From NCBI GenBank assembly GCA_016165875.1, contig JABBOT010000001.1:16738044-16802043 (forward strand): a stretch of 64,000 bases of DNA, written 5' to 3'. Both the position numbers and the translations under genes were made by a program. How positions within the stretch are numbered: position 1 is the stretch's first letter; every line of letters starts with the position of its first letter. This document shows, one piece after another, positions 13,741 to 25,255 of this stretch. The notes under the pieces are model-generated. The model searched no databases. It saw nothing but the letters and a program-made list of their open reading frames with translations, and had not been told where the DNA came from. Origin of the DNA: Acanthopleura granulata (taxonomy: Eukaryota > Mollusca > Polyplacophora > Chitonida > Chitonidae).

Positions 13741-13885
13741 ATTATTGCTCAACGCCAGGCTCAAGACCGTTTCACTTGATCATATTAGATTTCATTATTG
13801 CTCAACGCCAGGCTCAAGACCGTTTCACTTGATCATATTAGATTTCATTATTGCTCAACGCCAGGCTCAAGACCGTTTCACTTCC
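13741..13885. repeat. 53-bp tandem repeat, about 2.8 copies
   Basis: Near-identical units starting at 13741, 13794 and 13847 (attattgctcaacgccaggc, then tcaagaccgtttcacttgat). The almost complete identity points to recent expansion. Confidence 0.9.
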
Positions 13886-13907
13886 ATGATGGTGCTCGGT
13901 GTTACGA

Positions 13908-14032
13908 TTGGGGAAACCGATGGGTAACCCAACCACAATGGGGGAAACCGATGGGTAACCCAACCACAATGGGGGAAACCGATGGGTAACCCAACCACAA
14001 TGGGGGAAACCGATGGGTAACCCAACCACATT
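13908..14032. repeat. 31-bp tandem repeat, four copies
   Basis: Nearly identical units of gggggaaaccgatgggtaac followed by ccaaccacaat. The array begins about 20 bases after the 53-bp array but has an unrelated unit. The following 14040-14730 is AT-rich and shows no gene. Confidence 0.9.
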
Positions 14033-14732
14033 TGGCCAGTCAAAAAGAGAATTTTCCTACAACTTACGTTACAGATGTGTATGCAGTATTTGTGAGAGAC
14101 AAGTGGCCTTCAATAAATAATCCCACGAACCTGACTGACACCTGTTAACAACGTCCAACAAACAGTGACAGTGATATATTATTATGGCTTATCATAGCAG
14201 AATTATTCATCGACCAATGTATCTACTCAATTTTAAATTTGTCCCTTTTTCTTGAAAAATTCAGAAGAATAATAATTTTTCACTCCACCAAGTATATGTA
14301 ACAAAGACAACATTTTTCAATAGACCGTAACAACGTTTTGATATTTAATATCAAAACTAATCATACTTTGATAGCAGACCATGATGCTGTGATTATTTCT
14401 GTGGATTTCTATAAGTGATCTGCGCCTACAAAAGTCATGTTGTTCACATCACTGAGGAACAGATATAAATCTCAAATCCACACTTACCAGACAAGTTTCA
14501 AAGCACATTCAATGAGGCATATAACAACATACACTAGAAACATATCCACCATAATATCACATTCATACAAAATAAGATCACAAACAAACAATCATCTGTA
14601 TATTAGTAGGACGCTGAATACCGTACGAAAGATCTCGAAAAGACAACTGAGAAAAAGTATCAACAGTGATTAGTCAAAATTAAAACCATCATAACAATGG
14701 AAATACAGGATATAGACAAGTGACAGTCCACC

Positions 14733-15895
14733 AGAGCTCAGGGGTCCCAGTCCACAACACCACTGAGGCCTCAGTCCACACAAAAAGTGAGATCTCAGCC
14801 CACACAACCAATGAACCTTCCGCCTACACAACCACTGAGGCCTCAGTCCACACAACCACTGAGGCCTCAGTCCACACAACCACTGACATCTCAGTCCACA
14901 CCACCACTTAGGCGTCAGTCCACACAACAACTGAGATCTCAGTTCACACAACCACTGAACCTCCCGCCTACACAACCACTGAGGCCTCAGTCCACACAAC
15001 AACTGAGATCTCAGTCAACACCACCACTTAGGCCTCAGTCCTCACAACAACTGAGATCTCAGTCCACACCACCACTGATCTTACTCCACGCCACCACTGA
15101 GACCTCAGTCTACACCACCATTGAGGCCTCAATCCACACAACCACTGAGACTTCAGTGCACACCACCACTGAGACCTCAGCCCACACAACCATTGAACCT
15201 TCCGCCTACACAACCACTGAGGCCTCAGAGTCCACACAACCACTGAGATCTCAGTCGACACCACCACTTAGGCCTCAGTCCTCACAACAACTGAGACCTC
15301 AGTCCACACCACCACTGATCTTACTCCACTCCACCACTGAGACCTCAGTCTACACCACCACTGAGGCCTCAATCCACACAACAACTGAGACTTCAGTGCA
15401 CACCACCAAGACCTCAGCCCATACCACCACTGAGACCTCAGTCCACACCACCAAGACCTCAGCCCATACCACCACTGAGACCTCAGTCCACACCACCAAG
15501 ACCTCAGCCCATACCACCACTGAGACCTCAGTCCACACCACCAAGACCTCAGCCCATACCACCACTGAGACCTCTGTCCACACCACCAAGACCTCAGCCC
15601 ATACCACCACTGAGACCTCAGTCCACACCACCAAGACCTCAGCCCATACCACCACTGAGACCTCAGTCCACACCACCAAGACCTCAGCCCATACCACCAC
15701 TGAGACCTCTGTCCACACCACCAAGACCTCAGCCCATACCACCACTGAGACCTCAGTCCACACCACCAAGACCTCAGCCCATACCACCACTGAGACCTCA
15801 GTCCACACCACCAAGACCTCAGCCCATACCACCACTGAGACCTCAGTCCACACCACCAAGACCTCAGCCCATACCACCACTGAGACCTCTGTCCC
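14733..15895. repeat. 24-bp/45-bp minisatellite with Thr/Ser-rich open frames
   Basis: The left part (to about 15400) is made of 24-bp units of the form cactgaggcctcagtccaca plus caac, including a roughly 240-bp block repeated at about 14957 and 15195. The right part (15400-15892) is about 11 nearly perfect 45-bp units, each a 24-bp plus a 21-bp half. One frame reads as repeats of TSVHTTKTSAHTTTE, which resembles mucin. However, indels shift the frame within the left part, the opposite strand is also open, and no splice-linked exons or signal peptide are seen. I treat it as a minisatellite; a mucin-like exon cannot be fully excluded. Confidence 0.85.
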
Positions 15896-16945
15896 CGTGA
15901 TCATCAAGGCTTCAGTCCAGATGAGCACTAAATCTCCAATCCTCATGTGCGTCTATAGTCCACAATGTCAACAAGGCACTAGGATGTCCACTACGGCCAC
16001 ATGGTCACTGAAGCTTTACCCCAAATGAAGACTGAAGATCCAGTCAACATGAAGAACGTAAGCATTAGGCCACATAAGCACTAAAGATCCAGTCCTCTTG
16101 AGAACTATTAAAGCTTTGGCCCATATGAGCACTATGATCATAAGTACATGAGCACTGAGGCTAAGTTTGGGCCCACATGAGCATTTTTCTACAGGAGCAC
16201 TATAGACCATGAGCTTGTCCTCATCTAAAATGTGGCCATTACCTGCACAACATAAACATAGTTATGTGCATTGATGATACATGTATGTCAACATCACCTA
16301 TTAAAATATATGTTATGCTAACCGTCTCACATTTGCTCAACTGCTAACAGGTAAATTTGAACCTGTCAACAAAATTACTGTAACACAGCTCTTTGTGAGT
16401 AAAATTATGGCAACTGAAATCTAAGAACTCCTTATATGTACATGTAAAAAAATGACTGCAACAAAATGAAAGGAATACAAAACAATATTCACCTGACAAC
16501 ACATTTATGTGAACTTTTCACACAAACACAGGACATTTTCGGTCCACATTATTCAACCTAGATTAATCTAATGAATCTACCGTCTGGCTTCAGCAAGTAC
16601 ACATCTTACGCAACCTAATGCTGTCCACCATAATGAATGATCAATTACCACAAGTAAATTTTTCTGGTCCAAACAACACTTTTCATGGTATTTAAAATAA
16701 CCATCAAAATCTGAATACTGAAACATTTATGTGATTCCAAAAATACAGACACCAAGCTGTGGTTTGAACCCAATTTCAGTAGAAAAAAATTACTACAAAA
16801 CAATTAACATCCACTGTAAACAAAGCACAGTCATTTTTCATGAGCTGACCTTTAGGACTAAGACAATATTTCACGTCAGTGTGTAAACTAAGGCAGTCAA
16901 TCCATGAAACATCAACAGTTCATTATTAAAACCTGTAAAACAATG
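15896..16945. other. AT-rich intergenic sequence, no gene seen
   Basis: No open frame with recognisable similarity and no tandem structure between the 45-bp array and the 64-bp array. It is non-coding as far as can be read. Confidence 0.5.
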
Positions 16946-16949
16946 AATA

Positions 16950-17515
16950 ACCCAATGATTGCTCAGATAAAGGCAGTGTAAAGACCATTACAATTACAGA
17001 AATTATGGAATAACCCCACTGATTGATCAGATACAGGCAGAGCACAAACATCCACAATTACAGACATTATGGAATAACCCCATTGATTGATCAGATACAG
17101 GCAGAACACAAACGTCCACAATTACAGGCAATATGGAATAACCCCACAGGTTGATCAGGTACAGGCACAGCAAAAACCTCCACAATTACAGACATTATGG
17201 AATAACCCCACTGATTGATCAGGTACAGGCACAGCACAAACGTCCACAATTACAGACATTATGGAATCTCCCCACTGGTTGATCAGGTACAGGCACAGCA
17301 CAAACCTCCACAATTTCAGACATTTTGGGATAGCCCCATTGGTTGATCAGATACAGGCACAGCACAAATCTCCACATTTACAGACATTATGGAATAACCC
17401 ACCGGTTGCTCAAATACAGAGTACAAACCTCCACAATTACAGACATGGGATAACCCCATTGGTTGATCAGATACACGCAAAGTGCTATATTCTACAATTA
17501 CAGACATTATGGAAA
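16950..17515. repeat. 64-bp tandem repeat, about nine copies
   Basis: Units contain acaattacagacattatgga, ataaccccattg, gttgatcagatacaggca and cagcacaaacctcc. The attatgg core recurs at 17002, 17066, 17130, 17194, 17258, 17322 and 17386, an exact 64-base spacing, then twice at about 60 bases. The open frame over it is interrupted by variants and has no coding character. Confidence 0.9.
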
Positions 17516-19042
17516 AGTACAAATCATATTTGGAATGCCCGTAGCTGGGTACAAGACAATGAATACTACACGATACTACTGACACCAAGTCAATATGATC
17601 ATGAGCATCTTATAACACTACTGAACACACTGTGTCTGGAATACAGACAAAGAGGATTGTTACAGTAAGAATATTTTAGATAAAATAAAACTGTGTATCC
17701 CAGACAATAGAATTTTGCTATTATACAAACATGTCTGTAACAAGGAATAAATGGAGACAGTATTACTGGGGTATTGATGGCACAATGATCATCAGACAGA
17801 TCAGCTGTACAAACAAAACATCCACAGTCCAGGCTTTGGAACAAGATTAGTTTCTTCCAAAGCGGTTTATAAGTTAAATGAAGCCTAAGTTTTATTCTAA
17901 ACATAAGTCTTTAATAGTGACCTACTAATACTGTAGTCCAGACATAACCAAATACATTTGGAGAGCTTCTTGCACTTGTGAACAAAAAAGCACACATACA
18001 TAGAGCTTTACGTACATACAGGCCTACATGGGACTGCAATGTCCGCTCTGGAAACCATATCAGCACATGGGGATGAACATTAGATCAGCTTCAAAAACTG
18101 GTAGAATAATGCATCAACATACTATGATCAAACAGAAGTACAACTGTCAAGACAAGTGTTCACAGTCCTTCTTGATGTCACCAACAGTTTGAGGATAGTA
18201 CCTTGGGAATTGGTCCAGCACACTTCGAAATGTAAGAAGACCCAATGACATCCCTCTCAGAAGTTGGCCAGAACAGCTCTTTCTTTTGTTCTTGCAAAAA
18301 AAAAAAGTTAGTTTCAAAATCCCTAAGTTCGTAGAAGGATGGTTCCTGAAAAGAATCACAATATGCATGTATACAACTCATGTCATCCAGTCCACCAAAG
18401 TTTTAACATAACAGTTGCATGAATAAAATGAAGACAGCTGTTTGTTCCCAAGGCGTTGTGTTACAGATGATGGCTTATGAGAAACACACATCACAGATGG
18501 TAAAGTTGCCATCAAATTGCAATTTCTGTGAAGATTGTACTGGAGAAGCCATTGTGCAAGCGTGTCATCACCAATGGGTGATAGAACCCTTTATAGGCTC
18601 CTGGAAAATCAAATGGGTCTGGTCCATTGTCTCAATATAGGAGACTGAAAACTGAGACAACATTATCAGCTGGGACAAGGCCGTCTTCAAAGGGCCCTAG
18701 GACATACATACGAGATAAAATTTAAACAAGCTTTCTTGCTAGCCATGTGATGGCCAGGCTCTTCAGAAGTGGCAATAAGTGATATTTATAAAGTCTGAAC
18801 ACCTACAATTAATACCATTCTACACAGCCAGTTTAAACTATAACCAAAGTACTTATTTTGGGAACGAAAAGGGTTAAAACCGAACAATTAACATATTCTA
18901 CCTTTAAGGCTCCTGGATGCAAAAATTCCACATTGTACTTCAGTTTTACAGTTAGAATGAATTATTAATGATATTCTTTGCACAATCAGCCACAGAGCTT
19001 AATGCACATAGTTACTTACAAGTATTTTCCATGTCCATCTAT
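17516..19042. other. Probable 3'UTR and flank of the RS-rich SR gene
   Basis: AT-rich non-coding sequence downstream (on the - strand) of the stop codon at 19043-19045. TTTATT at 17891-17896 is AATAAA on the - strand and could be a poly(A) signal. That would make a 3'UTR of over 1 kb, and it is only a guess. Confidence 0.35.
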
Positions 19043-22000
19043 CTAACTGCTGCTTGTCAGAGCTGCGTCAGGACTGGAATGAAGAGTTGTTGCAGTAGGA
19101 CTAAGTAAAACAGTGCGAAGGACAGGCTCGAGGTCAGCAGATATCCTGGCATCAATCTGTGATTCTGGTTTAAATTGAATTGGGATTTTATCAGTGTCCA
19201 TGTCCTGATACTTGGGAACTAAGGACCACTTAGAAGCAGTCTGCACTTCAGTCAGAGGATTGGATGTACTATCTTCTGCTGGGTGAGAGTTCTGCAGGTC
19301 ACCCATATCATTGTCTTCAAAGTTGTTCTTTTTAAAGTATGGATTTCCAAACCTTGCCTCCTCAGATGCAACTTTGTCACATGAATTCTTCCCGTTTTTC
19401 AAATTTTCATCCTTATTGACTGAAATCCTAAATGAAACAAGTCCACATGTTAATATAAAAAATATACGTTTGTATCAGTTTCAAATACGAATTTGTAGGA
19501 AATCTGAAGAGTGAGCAAGTATGAAAGTGGAAGATGACAGGATAGTTGTCCTTAGTGACAAACAATTTCTAGTTCTTTGAATATCGTTTCCAAGATAAAG
19601 CATATCAGAGATACATAACCCTTTTGTTTGTCAGCTTTAAAAGAATAGCTGAGTAATACGTTTTCTAATCTTCAATACTGCCACTGATCTATAACTGCAC
19701 AGACGACAGACAGACAAACAGATACCTGATTCAATGTACATGAACATTCACACTAAATGCTGTGTCAATGAAGTAATAAAAAATATTCACCTTTCCTGAC
19801 TATGACTACTGCTTCTGCTGCTACTTTTATAATCTCTACTACGGCTCCTTCTCTCCTTGCTTCTGCTCTTGCAGTGACCAGGGGAGCGTTTGCAGTCTTT
19901 GCTACTACTCTTGCAATCCTTGCTGCAGCTTCTTTGCTCTTTGCTGTGGCTCCTATGGTCTTTGCCTTCACTCTTGAGGTCTGTGCTGTTGCCTTTGTGA
20001 TCACTGCTGTGCCTCCTGTGGTCCTTGTTACTGCTTTTACGATCTTTGCTATTGCTTTCACAGTCCTTGCTATTGCTTTTACAGTCCTTGCTACTGCTTT
20101 TACGGTCCTTGCTACTGCTATTATGATCTTTGCTATAGCGTCTCTGGTCCCTCTTTGAGTCCTTAGCACAGCATCTTCGTTCCTTGCTACTGCTACTTTT
20201 GCCACGACTATGGCTCCTGCCACGACTATGGCTCCTTCTGCCACGACTATGGCTCCTTCTGCCATGGCTACGGCTCCTCCTGCCCCGGCTATGACTCACT
20301 CGTTCACGGCTACGACTTCTCTTCTTTGCACTACGGCTCCTGTGTCTCTTATTCTCTCTGCTAGAACTCCTACTTTTGCTGCGACTGCAACGACTTCTGC
20401 TACGACGTCTACGGCTGTCACTCCGTAAGCGCCGATGCCTAAATCGTCTTGAAGGAGATCGACTCCTTGACCTTGAATATGACCTTTAGAAATAGCCAGT
20501 TACATGTATTTGTTAACGTACCATTAAAATGCTACGATGTGCGTCAGAAGCAGCTATGGATTAACAACACAAAAAAAAAAACCGATCAACATAGCCAAAA
20601 GGAAGTACAGACACCAAATCATCTTATGATTATACAATCATACACACATATGTACTGGTCAAAAAGTGACTACACGTACGTCAGTATTAGAGGCAAAGTA
20701 GCTTTTCTTTTAACATTTAACAAGTTTACAGTAGAATACTGGGACATTTTCACAAAAACAAACATACACAAAGGGACAATGTCAAGAGGAATGAATCATA
20801 ATTTGTTTGATAGCCCAAAATAGAGGCTTCGACAATTATTTCTCAAATAATTGCAGTTTCAACTGATATACATGTAAGTAGGAACGGCTAAATTGTGATG
20901 AGTGGACAGTCAAATGTAATCTTTAGTTCACAACAAATCAACGGTAGTTAATAAGTGTGTGTTTTGATATAAACAGACACACAAATGTAGCTAGATAAAC
21001 TTTTGGTTATCGTTGGTTTACAGAACAAATAAACATTAGCCTCCAAGTGAGATATTATCCCTGAACTCCAGATTTACGGTTGCTGAATGGGTAGAGGCTA
21101 TTGGTGAGGGCAGAATGGACTTGACATTATCCCTATTGGTGACTTTGAGGCTAGTTGACTACACATGTACATTTATAATGGGGTGTGTCAGATACTCACC
21201 ACCTGCTGTTCTGGGCCAGCTGTACCCTTTACAATAACCTGAGCACCACTAGCTCTATCCACCATCACACACCTGCTCTCTTTCAATCCTTATCTAGGAT
21301 CCACCATTTTAAGTCATACAGGCCAGGCCTGACACAAGCCTAACCAATCTACCATACTGTTATCACCAAGCCTGAATCATGAAAACACAGCCACAGAAAA
21401 AAAACAGTACTAAGTCATTCAAAACAGAGCCCAAAAATGCACCTGTGAAACCTGTACATGCATGAGGAAATATAGAGGGAAAAAATATTCCAGCAAACAC
21501 AAAAATGTAATAATGACATTATACCATAATCCATTTGGCATTGGATGAAGTTCACATTTTGGTGATGCAATCTTTAATTATAAAAGTGAACTTGTATAAT
21601 ATCATAATGTATCTGATGGAAACTTTGAAATTAAATTATATACCAATGTGTTAAATCCCCATAACAGTATGAAATATTTGTCCTGTAAATGATCTAAAAT
21701 TCTTGCCCAAAAAGAGCATTTTTTGAGGCAAATATATGTCATAAGATTTAAGCACATTTAGTGCTGAAACCTTAATGTTTCCTGAAAGCCAACATCCCTT
21801 TTTGTACATTCCAAACAACCCTAAAAACACCTTTTCAGGACCAACAGAACTCTCATAATCATGCAAAATGAGTAAATTAGCCAAAGAGAAGATTTTAGAT
21901 CATTTACAGTGAATGCCTTCAAACTTAATTCAACATAAGAAACCCACATGTATAAATATAATACTTCACCAAACTTCATAAAGCCTCTCTTTCATTGTTT

Positions 22001-24246
22001 TTTTTTATATAAATGACCTTATATCAAATAGTGTGTCATTCCAAAAGGTGATGTTAAACACCAGATAGGTTAAACTAAAACTGGTTAACAAATCTTGTAG
22101 AAGTAGGCCCATGGCTCCAGAATATTCTGAGGAGTAACTCTTAGCATTAGCTGGAAGCAGTGATTTATTCTGCAGTAACAGCTAATGTAGTTCCTATGAA
22201 AGATGTTGGCACTCTCAGACAGACAGCAGTTTTCTTCCTCAGTTTTCCCATTTTCATCCTCACAAGCTCATACAAATAAATGTTTTTTACACAGAATTTC
22301 TGAAATACCAACTGAACTTCAACACAAATGATGTGCTGTCACTTACTAAAATGCAAAAGATATCTGTAGTCCTGATTATCAATATAAACTTCTTACTCTT
22401 TCACACTTACAGTTCAATCTTGTATGTAGGTGCATATTTAACTTACATTTTCACATGTTCTTGTAAGATACATGCAAAACTTGCCATGCCATGTCTTGAC
22501 AAGCATGACAAGCAAGTCTTGACAAGCATGACATGCTTTGGTGGGGGTGGGGCAAAGTTCAAAACTTCTAAAGTTAACAAAATTGTTGAAGTTTGAAGGC
22601 TAAAGTGGAGTGTTTCTCAAAAAAAAATCTTCAGTCAAAAACTGCATATAGTATAGTATTCCTTTAGTCAAACTGGGTCCAGATACACAGCATTTACATG
22701 TAGCAAGACTTACTCCTGAATGGGAAATGTGGTTCATGGCAAGTGAAAAGGAGCCTTTCTGGTGACCAGCATTAGGGTGGGAGGAAACTGGGCAGAGCAT
22801 GGGGGTAACCCACGACCACCCACAGGTTGCTGGCAGGCCTGGACGGCATGAGAAGGCAGTGTGAGCTGGACTTGAATTCACACCAAGCGCAATGGTGAGA
22901 TGCTCCTGGTTCATTGCCCTGCGCTTAGCAAAGACGATCTCATCATTCTGACCATATATAGAATATTTTGAGTCGTTACCTTATATTTAGGAAGTTTATC
23001 ATAACCTTCAAGAATTCTCTGTTACATGTAAGGAGCTTGCTAAAGGGTTACCTTCTGCTGTAGCGCCTCTTGCTACCCCGGACATCATTGCAGTCTCGTG
23101 AAAAGTGACCCTTCTCACCACACTGGTAACACCTTAATGAAGGATCAAAACGCTGCCGCTTTCGGCCCCGTGTTCTTGGACGGGCATAAGTCACACGTAT
23201 CCTTCCTCCAGACAGCACCCTGGAAATACACAAATATACACATAAATGACTCCAAAATACATATATACACAAGGTTCTGACAGCACATTTCATTCTAAAG
23301 TAACATGTAAAATAATGCATACTACTCAGGGCTCATAGTAACATTATTCACCTGACTCCTTTTGCCTGTCACCTGACCAAACCATGAGACCAAATGCACT
23401 TGTTCAAATTTTATACTAGAAACACAGAAATGAACTTGACACCAGCATCTGTCCCAGGCCGCCATTATTGCAGCTGTGACTATGCCAAGCAAACTGTGCC
23501 TGTCTGAGACAGGAGGAGAGATGTTACTTTTGTGAGGAGAGATGTTACTTTTGTGTCTTGCAATTCCAAGAAAAGAAGTGGGGCAAACGGATTATGTCAG
23601 GGAAAAACTGAAATTATCATTCAGCAAGGTCTTTCTGATTGACCTCGTGCTATTTACACAGGAGGCTAAATTCATCCATTCATTCAAGTCACAAGAACTT
23701 GAAACAAATTCCAAACACCTTTATATTCTGAAAATAATTTTGATCACCAGAGGTCAGGCCATCATTGAAAATATACTCTTAGGGGGTAGCCCAACAAAAC
23801 CTCCAAAAAAGCGCCCTTCTCTGAATTTTTCTTTTTTTTAGGTTTTCTCTCTACGTTAATTTTTTCACTTTTCACGATATGGTAGGTTTACACCCAACCA
23901 ATGATGACCTCAATAAAACCTTGCACCTGGATATAGAATACTACATGGTAATTTGTAATTTCTATTCTGTCTGAGCTTACTGTCCATTCATCTCCTTGAT
24001 AGCCATATCAGCCTCCCTTTTACACCTGTAAACAATGAATGCAAAGCAAGGCGGGTTTTTGGCAACCCAAATGTCAGTAATTTTGCCGAATTTCTCGAAC
24101 TGTTTGATGAGCTCCCTCCGTGAGGGTTCAATTCCCAGATCGGCCACATGAACTCTGAATTCCTCCCCATAGTGATTATGGCTTCTGCTACGGCTTCGGC
24201 TACTTCTGGAGCTTCTGCTGGATGACCTAGACCTTGTTCTGCCCAT
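19043..24246 (-). CDS. SR splicing factor: RS-RRM-CCHC knuckle-RS, 503 aa
   Basis: A nuclear pre-mRNA splicing regulator of the SR family. Coding exons on the - strand: 24246-23981, 23219-23052, 20483-19791 and 19427-19043, in frame over 1512 bases. Order: a short N-terminal SR stretch (about residues 3-22); an RRM (about 28-105) with RVHVADLG as RNP2-like and CFAFIVYRC as RNP1-like; an Arg-rich linker; a CCHC knuckle CYQCGEKGHFSRDC; a long RS domain rich in SRSRS, HSRGR and SKDRKSS units; and about 128 non-RS residues at the end. The first coding exon begins after an acceptor at 24259-24260, so a non-coding 5' exon lies upstream. The RRM intron sits at the same codon and phase as in the other three SR genes here. 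An RS stretch before the RRM is unlike SRSF7/x16, so I give no symbol. The RS exon also opens other frames, which are shadows. Confidence 0.92.
22755..22928 (-). mobile_element. Diverged, truncated SINE copy
   Basis: It retains ccagcattagggtgggagga, aactgggcagag, cccacgaccacccacaggttgctggcag and the tRNA-related ggacttgaattcacac. The tail end is missing. It sits in intron 2 of the RS-rich SR gene, in the same sense as that gene. Confidence 0.7.
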
Positions 24247-24258
24247 TCTATTAACAAC

Positions 24259-24690
24259 CTGGGAAAGAGACAAAACACTCAGTCAGTGGACAAATTTCAT
24301 ACACGCTTTAACACTGAAAAAAAAAAAGCATATAACTGTATTTCCCCTAACATCTGGCCTGCAGTAGTACATATCAAAGCACATAAAGGCCTTAAAATGA
24401 TACTTTTGATGCCAACACTTTTGCCTGTCAGAAATAATTCAAACTTCACCAAATAAATTCTCACGTTTAAGTGGTTCTCTGGGCAAACAATTATATCACT
24501 AGCTTGACAAATGATGTTGCAAACTAGTGCGACTAGTGACTTAATCATGAATGGTCAGCTACTCAATCATGAAATATTTATCTACAAAAGTGTCAAGCTG
24601 ATCAGTGTTGGCATAAGAGCCTGGTACTGTAATAATTGCCTTCAAAGATGGAAGCTTCTCTAACTTCAGTATCAGAGTTGCTCCATCCCC
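24259..24690 (-). other. 5' flank or 5'UTR intron of the RS-rich SR gene
   Basis: The polypyrimidine acceptor tctctttcccag ends at 24259, just upstream of the ATG, so transcription starts further upstream. The first exon cannot be placed. It may lie in or beyond the degenerate repeat that follows. Confidence 0.45.
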
Positions 24691-24729
24691 CCCACCCCCG
24701 TGCCCTTCACTACCACTAATTCAGCCTCC

Positions 24730-25185
24730 TGTCACTCAGTTATCCCACAGCTGCGGAGTTGGAATACTGATACTAAATTAACCGTAGTGCCACTAAGTTA
24801 TCCCACTGATACTGAGTTACCCAACTGTTGCTGAGTTACCCAACTGTTGCTGAGTTATCCAACTGCCATTTAAATAGTTACCTCACTGTAACAGATATCT
24901 CACTCAGCACTGCCACTAATCAGGTCAGCCAACTATCCAACTGATCAAGATACCGAGTTACCCCACTGTCCCTGAGTTACCCTACTGCCATATATATGGT
25001 TAATCCACTGTCACATTTACCCCACTCGGTACTTCCCACTGATCGAGTGAGTCTATCAACGCTGAGTTAGGCACTGACACCGAGTTACCCTGGTCAACGC
25101 TGCCACTGAGTTACCCCAGAGAGTGTCAGTTATCCAACTGCCACTTGACTGAGTTAGCACCTGGATAATGAGTTACAGTTACACT
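24730..25185. repeat. Degenerate 18-21-bp repeats (ctgagttacccaactg type)
   Basis: About twenty imperfect copies of tgagttaccc with ccactg or caactgttg spacers. Two adjacent units are identical near 24820-24860, and the rest have drifted. It directly precedes the large 24-bp array but has an unrelated unit. Confidence 0.75.
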
Positions 25186-25255
25186 ATCGCCATGAAGTCC
25201 CCCAACGCCCATCACCTAGACGTCCCCTGTGACATACATACTAACATACATGTAC

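Noticed and set aside
19802..20428. Ala/Thr/Val-rich + strand frames over the RS-domain exon
   Set aside because: Antisense shadows of the Ser/Arg/Lys codons of the - strand SR gene.
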